NCBI GenBank assembly: GCA_903871555.1
Contig: CAIQHM010000002.1
Location: 1 to 52,565 of the forward strand
Source: an uncultured Actinomycetes bacterium
GTDB taxonomy: Bacteria > Actinomycetota > Actinomycetes > Nanopelagicales > Nanopelagicaceae
DNA: 52,565 nt
Direction: 5' to 3'
Every line of letters begins with the position of its first letter. The stretch's first letter is position 1. Below are positions 1 to 8,717 of this stretch, in pieces. The notes below the pieces were generated by a model, which was given only the letters and a program-made list of their open reading frames with translations, was not told where the DNA came from and searched no databases. The position numbers and the translations under genes were made by a program.

Positions 1-47
1 AACAACTAAGCCAAATGATTTATACATACATATAAGTAGTGAAACTG

Positions 48-121
48 TGGAGCGGGTGACCGGGATCGAACCGGCATGGCCAGCTTGGAAGGCTGGGGCT
101 CTACCATTGAGCTACACCCGC
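48..121 (-). tRNA. tRNA-Gly (anticodon TCC)
   Basis: Read on the minus strand, the acceptor stem GCGGGTG (115-121) pairs with CACCCGC (52-58). The anticodon stem CCAGC/GCTGG encloses a 7-base loop with anticodon TCC (87-89 on the plus strand), which reads GGA glycine codons. The T-arm GGTTCGATCC pattern is intact and the CCA end is encoded (48-50). The gene is transcribed away from the purine permease. Confidence 0.96.
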
Positions 122-301
122 AGATTTCGTGCGATACGCATGAATTGAGCGTGAACCAGCGGTTATGTTACACCGCTCGGGTGTAGAGCTCTGCCCACCT
201 TTGGAAATCACCCTCAAACACGCGTGAATTTTCCTTGGAATTTGGTGTGTGGTTTCGAGGTCTACTAATAAGTAAGCACTAATCTCAGTTTTATCTTCCT
301 C

Positions 302-345
302 CGGCTTGTGCGCCGTGAATGCCCACGGGGTCGCAAACACCCCCG
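302..345 (+). promoter_or_regulatory. Possible structured leader of the purine permease
   Basis: The 249-base gap between tRNA-Gly and the permease holds two small hairpins close to the start codon. The first is CGGC (302-305) with GCCG (312-315). The second is CGGGG (326-330) with CCCCG (341-345), with a 10-base loop. They end 11 bases before the AGAAAGG ribosome binding site. I could not match them to a purine riboswitch or another named class. The rest of the gap shows no gene or clear promoter. Confidence 0.3.
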
Positions 346-370
346 ATACCAAAATCAGAAAGGTTCGTCC

Positions 371-1801
371 ATGCTAGATAGTTTCTTCAAAATATCTGAA
401 CGTGGCTCAACCGTAGGTCGCGAAGTTCGTGGTGGTTTCGTCACGTTCTTCACAATGGCTTACATCGTGGCGCTTAACCCGTTGATTATCGGTCTTTCAA
501 AAGATGCTGACGGAAAGTTCCTCGGAGGTGGAGACGCTCCAAACCTTGCGGCAATTGCTGCAACTACTGCGCTAGTCGCAGGTGTACTCACAATCCTGAT
601 GGGCGTAGTTGGAAACTTTCCACTAGCGCTCGCAACTGGTCTTGGTCTTAACACTTTCGTTGCAGTTGGTATTGCTTCGAAAATGTCATGGGCTGATGCA
701 ATGGGACTTGTTGTTCTTGAAGGAATAATTATTACCGTTCTCGTTCTAACTGGTTTTAGAGGAGCGGTATTCCGTGCAGTTCCTGCACAATTAAAGATTG
801 CTATCTCTGTAGGTATCGGTCTATTCATCGCGCTAATCGGTTTGGTTGATGCCGGCTTCGTTCGTCGTACAGGTTCTGGTCCAGTACCAGTAACACTTGG
901 CGATGGCGGAACACTTGTTGGATGGCCAATCGTTGTATTCGCATTTGGTCTTTTCTTGATGATCGGTTTGATGGTCAAGAAGGTAAAGGGTGCGATTCTT
1001 ATTGCGATTATCGTTGCAACTGGCGTAGCTATTGCAATTGAATCAGCATTCAAAATTGGTCCAAACTTTGATGGTAAGAATGTAAATCCAAAGGGCTGGG
1101 GACTAAACGTTCCAAAGCTTCCTTCGGACATAATTTCAACACCAGACTTTGGAATCCTTGGACACTTCAGCCTCTTCGGTTCATTTAGCCGAATTTCACT
1201 TGTAGCTGGAATCCTCTTCGTATTCACTCTTTTGCTATCTGACTTCTTCGATACTGTCGGAACAGTTACGGCGATCGGACACGAATCAGGGCTGATTGAC
1301 AGCAAGGGCGATGTTCCAAATAACGACAAGGTGCTCTTTGTTGACTCAGTGGCTGCAATGGCCGGTGGAGCTGCAAGCATCTCTTCAAACACCAGCTACA
1401 TCGAATCAGCAGCAGGTGTTGGTGAAGGTGCTCGTACAGGTTTGGCATCAGTAACAACTGGTGTCCTATTCTTGTTGACCACATTCCTTTCACCACTTGT
1501 TGCAGTAATTCCTTACGAAGCAGCAACTCCTGCACTTGTGATCGTCGGATTCTTGATGATGACACAGATCAAGGGCTTGGATTGGGCTGACTATGGAATT
1601 GCAATTCCTGCATTCCTAACAATTATCTTGATGCCATTTACTTACAATATTTCTGTAGGTATCGGCGCAGGATTCGTTTCACATGTTGTGGTCCGTTGGA
1701 TCCAAGGTCGTCGCAGCGAAGTTCACCCACTGCTTCTCTTGGTTTCAGGTCTCTTCATGGTCTACTTCTTGAGCTCTCCAATTAATGCTTGGATCGGCTA
1801 A
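371..1801 (+). CDS. NCS2-family purine permease, AzgA-like (adenine/guanine/hypoxanthine)
   Basis: This 476-residue integral membrane protein probably imports purine bases by proton symport. It opens with the N-terminal segment MLDSFFKISERG and the GGFVTFFTMAYIVALNP helix typical of the AzgA/GhxP branch of NCS2. It also has the conserved NTSYIESAAGVGEGARTGL segment and a DFFDTVGT motif before it. Many hydrophobic segments span the whole length. I chose ATG 371 over an in-frame GTG at 308 because AGAAAGG (357-363) sits 7 bases upstream and the family signature begins there. The gene stands alone, followed by a terminator. The exact base preference cannot be read from sequence. Confidence 0.9.
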   Translation: MLDSFFKISERGSTVGREVRGGFVTFFTMAYIVALNPLIIGLSKDADGKFLGGGDAPNLAAIAATTALVAGVLTILMGVVGNFPLALATGLGLNTFVAVGIASKMSWADAMGLVVLEGIIITVLVLTGFRGAVFRAVPAQLKIAISVGIGLFIALIGLVDAGFVRRTGSGPVPVTLGDGGTLVGWPIVVFAFGLFLMIGLMVKKVKGAILIAIIVATGVAIAIESAFKIGPNFDGKNVNPKGWGLNVPKLPSDIISTPDFGILGHFSLFGSFSRISLVAGILFVFTLLLSDFFDTVGTVTAIGHESGLIDSKGDVPNNDKVLFVDSVAAMAGGAASISSNTSYIESAAGVGEGARTGLASVTTGVLFLLTTFLSPLVAVIPYEAATPALVIVGFLMMTQIKGLDWADYGIAIPAFLTIILMPFTYNISVGIGAGFVSHVVVRWIQGRRSEVHPLLLLVSGLFMVYFLSSPINAWIG

Positions 1802-1825
1802 TTAAGTAGTAGCAAAGTAATTGGG

Positions 1826-1856
1826 AAGGGCTCGGGGGAAACTTCGGGCCCTTTTC
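1826..1856 (+). terminator. Rho-independent terminator of the purine permease
   Basis: AAGGGC (1826-1831) pairs with GCCCTT (1848-1853), extended inward by weaker pairs, and is followed by TTTTCT. It lies 25 bases after the permease stop codon and before the tRNA-Pro promoter. Confidence 0.75.
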
Positions 1857-1904
1857 TCATGGCTGCGGTAATTCATGATGGTTTTGGGAGGGGAATTTAG
1901 GGCT

Positions 1905-1910
1905 TAGAAT
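1905..1910 (+). promoter_or_regulatory. Probable -10 element for tRNA-Pro
   Basis: TAGAAT lies 14 bases before the first base of tRNA-Pro, the right place for a -10 box with a start site near 1917. A T-rich stretch at 1882-1887 could serve as a poor -35. This is a positional inference. Confidence 0.45.
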
Positions 1911-1924
1911 TCGGACTTACGCCG

Positions 1925-2000
1925 CGGGGCGTAGCGTAGTGGCTAGCGCGCCTGCTTTGGGAGCAGGAGACCGGAGGTTCGAATCCTCTCGCCCCGACCA
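1925..2000 (+). tRNA. tRNA-Pro (anticodon TGG)
   Basis: The acceptor stem CGGGGCG (1925-1931) pairs with CGCCCCG (1990-1996). The anticodon stem CCTGC/GCAGG frames the loop TTTGGGA with anticodon TGG (1958-1960), reading CCA and other proline codons by wobble. The T-arm GGTTCGAATCC is present. Discriminator A1997 and an encoded CCA (1998-2000) follow. Confidence 0.97.
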
Positions 2001-2038
2001 GAACTCTTAATACTTAAGAAAATAACGCTAGGAGCAAT

Positions 2039-3325
2039 GTGAAAAGCGCAGTCGAAACTCTCTCCCCAACTCGTGTAAAACTTTCAATCGAAGTTACATT
2101 TGAAGAATTAGAACCACATATTTCAAACGCTTATAAAGCACTTGGCGAACGCATCAATATTCCTGGTTTCCGTAAGGGCAAAGTTCCACAAGCAATGATT
2201 GAACAACGCGTTGGTCGCCCAGCAATTTTGGATGAAGCAATTAATGCATCACTTTCACCTTTTTATGCCGCTGCCCTTAAAGAGCAAAGCATTTTTGTTA
2301 TCGGCCGCCCAAATATTGAAGTAACTGAACTTGTCGATCGTGAGAAGTTTTCATTTACTGCTGAAGTAGATGTTCGCCCAGAACTTAAGCTTCCAGATTT
2401 CTCAAAGATAACTTTGACCGTTGATGACGTTGTCGTTTCAGATACCGAAGTTGCAGAGCAAGTAGATGTTCTTCGTGCTCGATTCGGAACTTTGACTACC
2501 GTTGAAAAGGCTGTTGAAAATGGCGACTTCGTATCACTTGATTTAAATGCAACGATCAATGGTGAATCCGTTGAAGGCGGCACAGCAAATGACCTTTCAT
2601 ATGAAGTTGGCACAAACCGCATGGTTGATGGCTTAGATGAAGCGCTAATTGGATTGAAGGCTGGGGAATCTAAGCGCTTTGATACCAAGCTTGTTGGTCA
2701 GAAGGACGATGAGAAGGGTGCAGTCGATGCAACCGTTAAAGCAGTTAAGCATCGCGATCTTCCTGAATTAAATGATGAGTTCGCAAAGTTGGGTTCTGAA
2801 TTTGAAACCTTGGCCGAACTTCGCGCAGATATTCAAACTCGCCTCGAGCGCGTAAAGCATCTTGAACAAGGTGCACATGCTCGTGATCTTCTGGTTGAAA
2901 AATTGATTGCTGATATCGAAATTCCACTACCTGCAAATATCATTGAAGATGAAGTAAATGACCACCTTGAAAAAGAGGGGCGCCTTGAAGATGATGCGCA
3001 CCGCAAGGAAGTAACTGAAGAAGTAACTAAGTCGCTTACCCAAGAAATCCTCTTCGACAACATTGTTTCTGCCGAGAGCGTTTCGGTTAATGAGAATGAA
3101 CTGACTGAATATTTAATCCGTGCATCCCAGCGTTATGGAATGTCACCCGATCAATTCATCAAGGAAGTTTCTGAAGCCGGCCAAATCACAACAATGGTCG
3201 CTGAAGTTTCTAGAGCAAAGGCACTTGCCGGAGTTCTCTCTCGCGTGAAGGTTGTTACAACTTCAGGCAAGGAAGTAAACCTCGAAGAGTTGGCGCCAAA
3301 GCAAGCTGCTCCAGCCGCCGAATAA
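2039..3325 (+). CDS. tig: Trigger factor, ribosome-associated chaperone and prolyl isomerase
   Basis: This 428-residue cytosolic protein binds L23 at the ribosome exit and shields nascent chains. The N-terminal ribosome-binding domain carries the GFRKGKVP signature near residues 41-48 (inside NIPGFRKGKVPQ). A FKBP-like isomerase domain follows (about residues 150-240), then a long helical C-terminal chaperone domain. Length is normal for the family. The start is GTG 2039 with GGAG at 2031-2034; an overlapping ATG at 2037 is out of frame. It lies directly upstream of clpP1P2-clpX, the usual bacterial order, which couples folding and degradation. Confidence 0.96.
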   Translation: MKSAVETLSPTRVKLSIEVTFEELEPHISNAYKALGERINIPGFRKGKVPQAMIEQRVGRPAILDEAINASLSPFYAAALKEQSIFVIGRPNIEVTELVDREKFSFTAEVDVRPELKLPDFSKITLTVDDVVVSDTEVAEQVDVLRARFGTLTTVEKAVENGDFVSLDLNATINGESVEGGTANDLSYEVGTNRMVDGLDEALIGLKAGESKRFDTKLVGQKDDEKGAVDATVKAVKHRDLPELNDEFAKLGSEFETLAELRADIQTRLERVKHLEQGAHARDLLVEKLIADIEIPLPANIIEDEVNDHLEKEGRLEDDAHRKEVTEEVTKSLTQEILFDNIVSAESVSVNENELTEYLIRASQRYGMSPDQFIKEVSEAGQITTMVAEVSRAKALAGVLSRVKVVTTSGKEVNLEELAPKQAAPAAE

Positions 3326-3343
3326 TCTAGTTTCTACTTTTCT

Positions 3344-3359
3344 TTCTCTCAGGGCGAAC
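3344..3359 (+). promoter_or_regulatory. Degenerate ClgR-like site upstream of clpP1
   Basis: TTCTC-TCAGG-GCGAA is an imperfect inverted repeat ending in the half-site GCGAAC (3354-3359), which also occurs in the clean repeat before clpX. It lies about 115 bases before the clpP1 start. It is only a weak match, so it is reported because clpP and clpX are co-activated by ClgR in other actinobacteria. Confidence 0.3.
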
Positions 3360-3401
3360 AGCCCACGCCAGATTTTTGCCAATTTGCGGAAGCATTTGGC
3401 C

Positions 3402-3430
3402 TTAAACATTGTTAGTGTCATTACTAGGTT
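3402..3430 (+). promoter_or_regulatory. Candidate promoter of clpP1-clpP2
   Basis: TTAAAC (3402-3407) and TAGGTT (3425-3430) are separated by 17 bases, giving a predicted start site near 3437. This leaves a short 5' leader that ends in a strong AGGAGGA ribosome binding site at 3461-3467. The boxes are degenerate, so this is a proposal only. Confidence 0.4.
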
Positions 3431-3471
3431 AAATAGGTTTAAAAAGTTCAATTAACAATCAGGAGGAAGTT

Positions 3472-4089
3472 GTGGATCTCATTACACCGCGTCTTGCGGG
3501 ATCAGCGCCAAGTGGCGGATTAGATGACCAGGTTTACAACCGGCTTCTAAAAGAACGCATTATCTTCCTAGGATCAGTTGTTGAAGATTCAATGGCTAAT
3601 GCGATTTCAGCGCAGCTACTTCTTCTTGCAGCTGAAGATCCAGATAAAGATATTTTCCTTTACATAAATTCACCAGGCGGATCTATCTCTGCCGGTATGG
3701 CAATTTATGACACTATGCAATACATCAATAACGATGTCGCAACTGTTGCAATGGGACTTGCTGCATCAATGGGTCAGTTCTTACTTTGCGCAGGTGCTGC
3801 CGGAAAGCGTTACGCACTTCCACACGCAAGAATCATGATGCACCAACCTTCAGGTGGCATCGGTGGAACAGCGTCAGATATCAAGATTCAAGCAGAGCAA
3901 ATGTCATTTACTAAGAAGAAGATGGCAGAACTTATTTCATTCCACACTGGACAGAAGCCAGAAACTATCGAAGCCGATTCAGATCGCGATCGTTGGTTCA
4001 CGGCTGAAGATGCTAAGACTTATGGTTTTGTTGATCATGTTGTTCGCTCTGCCGGACAGGTATCTGGAAGCGGAGGAACAGCGAAATGA
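3472..4089 (+). CDS. clpP1: ATP-dependent Clp protease proteolytic subunit ClpP1
   Basis: This 205-residue serine protease subunit forms the barrel used by ClpX and other Clp ATPases. The catalytic triad is Ser99 (in GLAASMGQ), His124 (in MMHQPSGG) and Asp173 (in SDRDRWF). YINSPGGSI, of the oxyanion region, is intact. The start is GTG 3472 behind AGGAGGA. The stop overlaps the clpP2 start as ATGA, so the two are translationally coupled. A tandem clpP1-clpP2 pair is typical of Actinobacteria, where both form a mixed double ring. Confidence 0.96.
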   Translation: MDLITPRLAGSAPSGGLDDQVYNRLLKERIIFLGSVVEDSMANAISAQLLLLAAEDPDKDIFLYINSPGGSISAGMAIYDTMQYINNDVATVAMGLAASMGQFLLCAGAAGKRYALPHARIMMHQPSGGIGGTASDIKIQAEQMSFTKKKMAELISFHTGQKPETIEADSDRDRWFTAEDAKTYGFVDHVVRSAGQVSGSGGTAK

Positions 4090-4706
4090 TAAATAGCCCA
4101 ATAAATAGCCGTTATGTCTTGCCGACTATTGAAGAGAAAACTTCATATGGTTACAAGCGCTTAGATCCATATACAAAATTATTCGAAGAGCGCATTATCT
4201 TCTTAGGCCAAGCAATTGATGACACCGTTGCAAACGATGTTATGGCCCAACTTTTAACTCTGGAATCAATGGATCCAGATCGCGACATCATGATGTATAT
4301 CAACTCACCTGGTGGCTCTTTCACAGCGTTGACTGCAATTTATGACACGATGCAATTCGTTCGCCCAGATGTAATGACAATTTGTTTGGGACAAGCAGCA
4401 TCAGCCGCAGCAATCTTGCTTGCTGGTGGTGCTAAGGGAAAGCGTTACGCCCTTGAACATGCACGCATTTTGATTCACCAGCCATATAGCGAAGGTGGCG
4501 GACAGGGTTCAGATATTGAAATCCAAGCCCGCGAAATTATGCGTATGCGCACCTTGCTTGAAGAGATGTTGGTTAAGCACACTGTTAAAAGCGCAGAAGA
4601 AGTAACAAAAGATATTGAACGCGACAAGATTCTTACCGCAGCAGAAGCTGTCGAATACGGACTTATCGACCAAGTTATGGTGAGCCGTAAGGCATCAGCC
4701 AAGTAA
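4086..4706 (+). CDS. clpP2: ATP-dependent Clp protease proteolytic subunit ClpP2
   Basis: This 206-residue paralogue of the preceding gene is the second subunit type of the actinobacterial ClpP1P2 peptidase. The triad is Ser106 (in LGQAASAAA), His131 (in [10 protein letters not shown]) and Asp180 (in IERDKILTA). The longer N-terminal stretch up to residue 30 probably includes the loop that docks with the ATPase. Its ATG overlaps the clpP1 stop by 4 bases. It is separated from clpX by 84 bases that hold a clpX-specific control region, so clpX may also be transcribed separately. Confidence 0.96.
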   Translation: MINSPINSRYVLPTIEEKTSYGYKRLDPYTKLFEERIIFLGQAIDDTVANDVMAQLLTLESMDPDRDIMMYINSPGGSFTALTAIYDTMQFVRPDVMTICLGQAASAAAILLAGGAKGKRYALEHARILIHQPYSEGGGQGSDIEIQAREIMRMRTLLEEMLVKHTVKSAEEVTKDIERDKILTAAEAVEYGLIDQVMVSRKASAK

Positions 4707-4718
4707 GTAGAAATAAAA

Positions 4719-4734
4719 TTCGCCTATAAGCGAA
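4719..4734 (+). promoter_or_regulatory. ClgR-like operator upstream of clpX
   Basis: TTCGCCTATAAGCGAA is a perfect inverted repeat (TTCGC, 6-base spacer, GCGAA). It resembles the box bound by the ClgR activator at clp promoters in Streptomyces and Corynebacterium, as I recall it. Its centre lies about 64 bases before the clpX ATG. If the transcript is leaderless, that is a classic activator position. The clgR gene is not in the window. Confidence 0.55.
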
Positions 4735-4750
4735 CAGAGTTAGGCTGGGA

Positions 4751-4784
4751 TTTGCCCGCAAGAATCGGGGCAAAGTCCTAGCCT
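4751..4784 (+). promoter_or_regulatory. clpX promoter (leaderless type) with inverted repeat
   Basis: TAGCCT (4779-4784) lies exactly 6 bases before the clpX ATG and there is no Shine-Dalgarno sequence, so the start codon is probably the 5' end of the transcript. The expected -35 region lacks a consensus. It is instead occupied by the inverted repeat TTTGCCC (4751-4757) and GGGCAAA (4768-4774). The repeat could be a second operator or a weak terminator for clpP2. Confidence 0.5.
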
Positions 4785-4790
4785 TCTCTT

Positions 4791-6098
4791 ATGAATACGC
4801 GCATTGGTGAATCAGGCGATCTCTTGAAATGTTCTTTCTGCGGCAAGACCCAGAAGCAGGTTAAGAAGTTAATCGCTGGTCCTGGCGTATATATCTGCGA
4901 TGAATGTATTGAACTCTGTAATGAAATTATTATTGAAGAACTTGAAGAGACAAGTTCGCTAGGACTTGCTGAACTTCCAAAGCCGCAAGAGATTTATGAA
5001 TTCCTAGATCAATATGTAGTTGGTCAAGACCGTGCGAAGAAATCTCTTTCCGTCGCCGTCTATAACCACTACAAGCGTGTTCAATCTGGCGAATCAAAGC
5101 GCGAAGAATCAATTGAATTATCTAAGTCAAACATTTTAATTCTCGGCCCAACAGGCTGTGGCAAGACATTGCTTGCGCAAACTTTGGCAAGAATGTTGAA
5201 CGTTCCATTTGCGATTGCAGATGCAACTGCTTTAACTGAAGCTGGATATGTTGGCGAAGATGTTGAAAACATTTTACTCAAGCTAATCCAAGCAGCTGAT
5301 TATGATGTCAAAAAGGCTGAAACCGGCATTATTTATATTGATGAAATCGATAAGGTTGCACGAAAGAGCGAGAACCCATCGATTACTCGCGATGTTTCAG
5401 GTGAAGGTGTGCAACAAGCGCTTCTGAAGATTCTTGAAGGCACAACAGCTGCTGTTCCACCACAAGGTGGCCGCAAGCACCCACATCAAGAATTTTTACA
5501 AATCGATACAACAAATATTCTCTTTATCGTTGGCGGTGCATTTGCTGGCCTCGAAAAGATTATTGAGGGGCGCAAAGGCAAAGCCGGTGTTGGATTCAAT
5601 GCAACACTTCAAAGCGCTGAAGAGAATGCAGCTAAAGATTTCTTCGCTGATGTAATGCCAGAAGATTTATTGAAGTTTGGAATGATTCCTGAATTTATTG
5701 GCCGTCTGCCAATTCTTACAAGTGTCGAGAACTTGGATCGACCTGCACTTATGGAAATTCTTACCGAACCAAAGAATGCGCTAGTAAAGCAATATCAGAA
5801 GTTATTTGAACTAGATGATGTTGAACTCGAATTCTCGCCAGAAGCACTTGAAGTTGTGGCCGATCTAGCAATAAAGCGCGGCACTGGGGCACGCGGGCTT
5901 CGCGCAATTATGGAAGAAACACTTCTTGGTGTGATGTATGAAATTCCATCAAAACCAGATGTCGCAAAGGTGATAATTACGCCACAAGCTGTTCTAAAAG
6001 AAGCGGCTCCAACATTGGTAAATCGCCCAGTGGGTGGTCCAAAGCGTCAAAGTAAGGCTGAGAAAGCCGAGAAGAGTTCAGAAGAGAAGAGCGCTTAA
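4791..6098 (+). CDS. clpX: ATP-dependent Clp protease ATP-binding subunit ClpX
   Basis: This 435-residue AAA+ unfoldase recognises substrates and feeds them to ClpP1P2. The N-terminal zinc-binding domain has Cys14, Cys17, Cys36 and Cys39. The AAA+ core has Walker A GPTGCGKT (119-126), the pore loop GYVG (152-155) and a Walker B motif reading IIYIDEID. The GARGLRAI region follows near the C-terminus. The tail after about residue 415 is Lys/Glu/Ser-rich. The start at ATG 4791 gives the typical N-terminus and matches the leaderless promoter. valS begins 16 bases after its stop. Confidence 0.97.
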   Translation: MNTRIGESGDLLKCSFCGKTQKQVKKLIAGPGVYICDECIELCNEIIIEELEETSSLGLAELPKPQEIYEFLDQYVVGQDRAKKSLSVAVYNHYKRVQSGESKREESIELSKSNILILGPTGCGKTLLAQTLARMLNVPFAIADATALTEAGYVGEDVENILLKLIQAADYDVKKAETGIIYIDEIDKVARKSENPSITRDVSGEGVQQALLKILEGTTAAVPPQGGRKHPHQEFLQIDTTNILFIVGGAFAGLEKIIEGRKGKAGVGFNATLQSAEENAAKDFFADVMPEDLLKFGMIPEFIGRLPILTSVENLDRPALMEILTEPKNALVKQYQKLFELDDVELEFSPEALEVVADLAIKRGTGARGLRAIMEETLLGVMYEIPSKPDVAKVIITPQAVLKEAAPTLVNRPVGGPKRQSKAEKAEKSSEEKSA

Positions 6099-6114
6099 TC
6101 TAGACTCATCTCCT

Positions 6115-8715
6115 ATGAGCGAGGGCAATAAATCTAATAAGAAAGAGTTGGCAGCCGCATTCGCACCTGCCGACATTGAAGCCCCTCTGTATCAAAAATG
6201 GTTATTGGCTGGTTACTTCACTGCAGATGCAAAATCTTCTAAACCACCATTCACAATTGTTATTCCGCCACCGAATGTAACTGGAAGTTTGCATATCGGT
6301 CACGCACTTGATCACACACTGCAAGATGTATTAATTCGAATGAAGCGAATGAAAGGTTTTGAAGCTCTCTGGCTTCCTGGAATGGATCATGCCGGAATTG
6401 CAACGCAAAATGTTGTTGAAAAACAATTAGCAACACAGGGACTATCTAGACATGATTTAGGGCGCGAAAAATTTGTAGCAAAAGTTTGGGAATGGAAAGC
6501 GGAATCAGGTGGCTTAATCCTTGACCAGATGAAACGACTCGGCGATTCAGTTGATTGGTCTCGCGAGCGTTTCACTATGGATGCCGGACTTTCAAAGGCA
6601 GTTCTGGAAATATTTAAGCGGTTATACGATGCCGAATTAATTTATCGCGCGGAACGAATCATCAACTGGTGTCCAAGATGTTTAACAGCGCTTTCGGATA
6701 TTGAAGTAGAACATAGCGATGATTCAGGCGAATTCGTTCAAGTTCGTTACGGCGACGACGATGTTTCTATCGTTGTTGCGACTACGCGTGCTGAAACAAT
6801 GATGGGTGATGGCGCAGTAGCCGTTCATCCTGATGACCCAAGATATAAAGATTTAATTGGCAAGAAAGTCTTGTTGCCACTCGTGAATCGAATGATTCCG
6901 ATTATCGCTGATGAATTAGTTGACCCAGAATTTGGAACCGGTGCGGTAAAAGTAACTGGCGCCCACGATCCAAATGACTTTGAAATGGCGATGCGCCATG
7001 GAATCGAAATGCCAATCATCATGAATGAACACGGCGTTATGGCTAATTCAGGAACTCGCTTTGATGGCATGGATCGTTTCGATGCGCGCAAAGAAGTGGT
7101 TGAAGAACTTCGCAAGATGGGACGCATCGTTGCAGAGAAGCGACCTTACATTCACGCAGTTGGGCACTGTCAACGTTGCGATACAACGGTAGAACCAAGA
7201 CTTTCAAAACAATGGTTTGTGAAAGTTGCGCCACTTGCAAAGGCTGCGGGAGATGCAGTTCGTGATGGCAGAATTAAAATTGAACCAGAAGAGTTAGCGC
7301 CAAGATATTTTGACTGGATAGATAACATGCATGACTGGTGTATCTCCCGCCAACTTTGGTGGGGACATCAGATTCCGGTTTATTACGGACCAAATGGCGA
7401 AGTTGTTGTTTGTGGACCAGATGATGTTCCACCTGCAGGTTATGTGCAAGATCCAGATGTTTTAGATACCTGGTTCTCTTCAGGCTTGTGGCCATTTTCG
7501 ACTTTAGGTTGGCCCGACAAGACTGATGATCTTGCGAAGTTTTTCCCAACCAGCGTGCTTGTTACTGGGTATGACATTTTATTCTTCTGGGTTGCGCGCA
7601 TGGTTCTGCTCGGATTATTTGTAACTGATGGCATCGCACCATTCCACACGATTGCACTTCACGGTTTAGTCCGCGATCGCTTTGGCAAGAAGATGAGTAA
7701 GTCTCGCGGAAATACCGTTGATCCAATTGAGTTCATGGATAAATATGGTTCAGATGCACTTCGTTTCTCGCTTGCAAGAGGTGCCAATCCAGGAAGCGAT
7801 CAAGCAATCGCGGAAGAATGGATAGGCGGATCTCGAAACTTTGCTACAAAGCTCTGGAATGCTTCGCGTTTTGCAATCATGAATGGTGCAAATATTGATG
7901 GTGAAGTTCCAACATTTAATTCACTTAACGCGATTGATCAATGGATCTTGACCCGTCTCGATGAAACTGTTGAATCGGTCGACCAACTTCTCGAGAAGTT
8001 CGAATTTGCAAAAGCTTGTGAAATTATTTATCACTTCGCTTGGGATGATTTGTGTGATTGGTATCTCGAACTTTCCAAGGCAACCTTTGCCGCCGGGGGA
8101 TATGCCGCTGCGAATTCAAAGCGGGTATTGGGTCATGTTCTTGATCAATTACTTCGCTTGATGCATCCAACAATGCCATTCATTACCGAAGAGCTCTGGT
8201 GTTCATTTACTGGTGGCGAAACATTGGTAACAGCAGCATGGCCAAAATCTAATTCTGAAAACCGAAGCGAAGATTCAAAACAAATCGTTGCACAATTGCA
8301 AGATCTAACAACTGAAATTCGTAGATTTAGAAATGATCAAGGTATAAAAACTTCAGCAAAAGTAGGGGCCAATTTTATTGGCCTCGATGCACTCTCTAAA
8401 TACGAAGCTGCTATTCGCCAGGTTTGTCGGATCGAACCAATCACCGGAAGTGCAAGCGCGGCTATCGAAGTCGGTAAGGTAAAAATTGAATTCGATTTAA
8501 CTGGCGCAGTCGATGTTGTTGCCGAACGTGCGCGCTTAACGAAGGACTTAGCCACTGCCGAGAAAGATCGGGCAACTGCCAAAGTTAAATTAGAAAATGA
8601 AGGATTTATGGCTAAGGCACCGATGGAAGTTGTTCAAGAGATCAGAGAGCGACTTGCTCAGACAAGTTCTGATATTGAAAGTATTACTGCGCAACTTTCG
8701 GCGCTTCCAAAATAG
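6115..8715 (+). CDS. valS: Valyl-tRNA synthetase
   Basis: This 866-residue class I aminoacyl-tRNA synthetase charges tRNA-Val. The HIGH motif is at 60-63 (in GSLHIGHALDH) and KMSKS at 526-530. An editing (CP1) domain lies between them, then the anticodon-binding helices. The last 65 residues form the coiled-coil arm typical of ValRS. I chose ATG 6115 because an earlier in-frame start at 6034 lies inside clpX and would add an untypical tail. There is no clear ribosome binding site. TAGACT (6101-6106) lies 8 bases upstream, so the transcript may have almost no leader. The folC start follows 2 bases after the stop. Confidence 0.96.
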   Translation: MSEGNKSNKKELAAAFAPADIEAPLYQKWLLAGYFTADAKSSKPPFTIVIPPPNVTGSLHIGHALDHTLQDVLIRMKRMKGFEALWLPGMDHAGIATQNVVEKQLATQGLSRHDLGREKFVAKVWEWKAESGGLILDQMKRLGDSVDWSRERFTMDAGLSKAVLEIFKRLYDAELIYRAERIINWCPRCLTALSDIEVEHSDDSGEFVQVRYGDDDVSIVVATTRAETMMGDGAVAVHPDDPRYKDLIGKKVLLPLVNRMIPIIADELVDPEFGTGAVKVTGAHDPNDFEMAMRHGIEMPIIMNEHGVMANSGTRFDGMDRFDARKEVVEELRKMGRIVAEKRPYIHAVGHCQRCDTTVEPRLSKQWFVKVAPLAKAAGDAVRDGRIKIEPEELAPRYFDWIDNMHDWCISRQLWWGHQIPVYYGPNGEVVVCGPDDVPPAGYVQDPDVLDTWFSSGLWPFSTLGWPDKTDDLAKFFPTSVLVTGYDILFFWVARMVLLGLFVTDGIAPFHTIALHGLVRDRFGKKMSKSRGNTVDPIEFMDKYGSDALRFSLARGANPGSDQAIAEEWIGGSRNFATKLWNASRFAIMNGANIDGEVPTFNSLNAIDQWILTRLDETVESVDQLLEKFEFAKACEIIYHFAWDDLCDWYLELSKATFAAGGYAAANSKRVLGHVLDQLLRLMHPTMPFITEELWCSFTGGETLVTAAWPKSNSENRSEDSKQIVAQLQDLTTEIRRFRNDQGIKTSAKVGANFIGLDALSKYEAAIRQVCRIEPITGSASAAIEVGKVKIEFDLTGAVDVVAERARLTKDLATAEKDRATAKVKLENEGFMAKAPMEVVQEIRERLAQTSSDIESITAQLSALPK

Positions 8716-8717
8716 AG

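Noticed and set aside
460-1392. Long open frame on the minus strand across the purine permease (310 codons).
   Set aside because: It is the antisense shadow of the permease gene, with low-complexity Ile/Pro/Thr-rich translation, no ribosome binding site and no recognisable motif.
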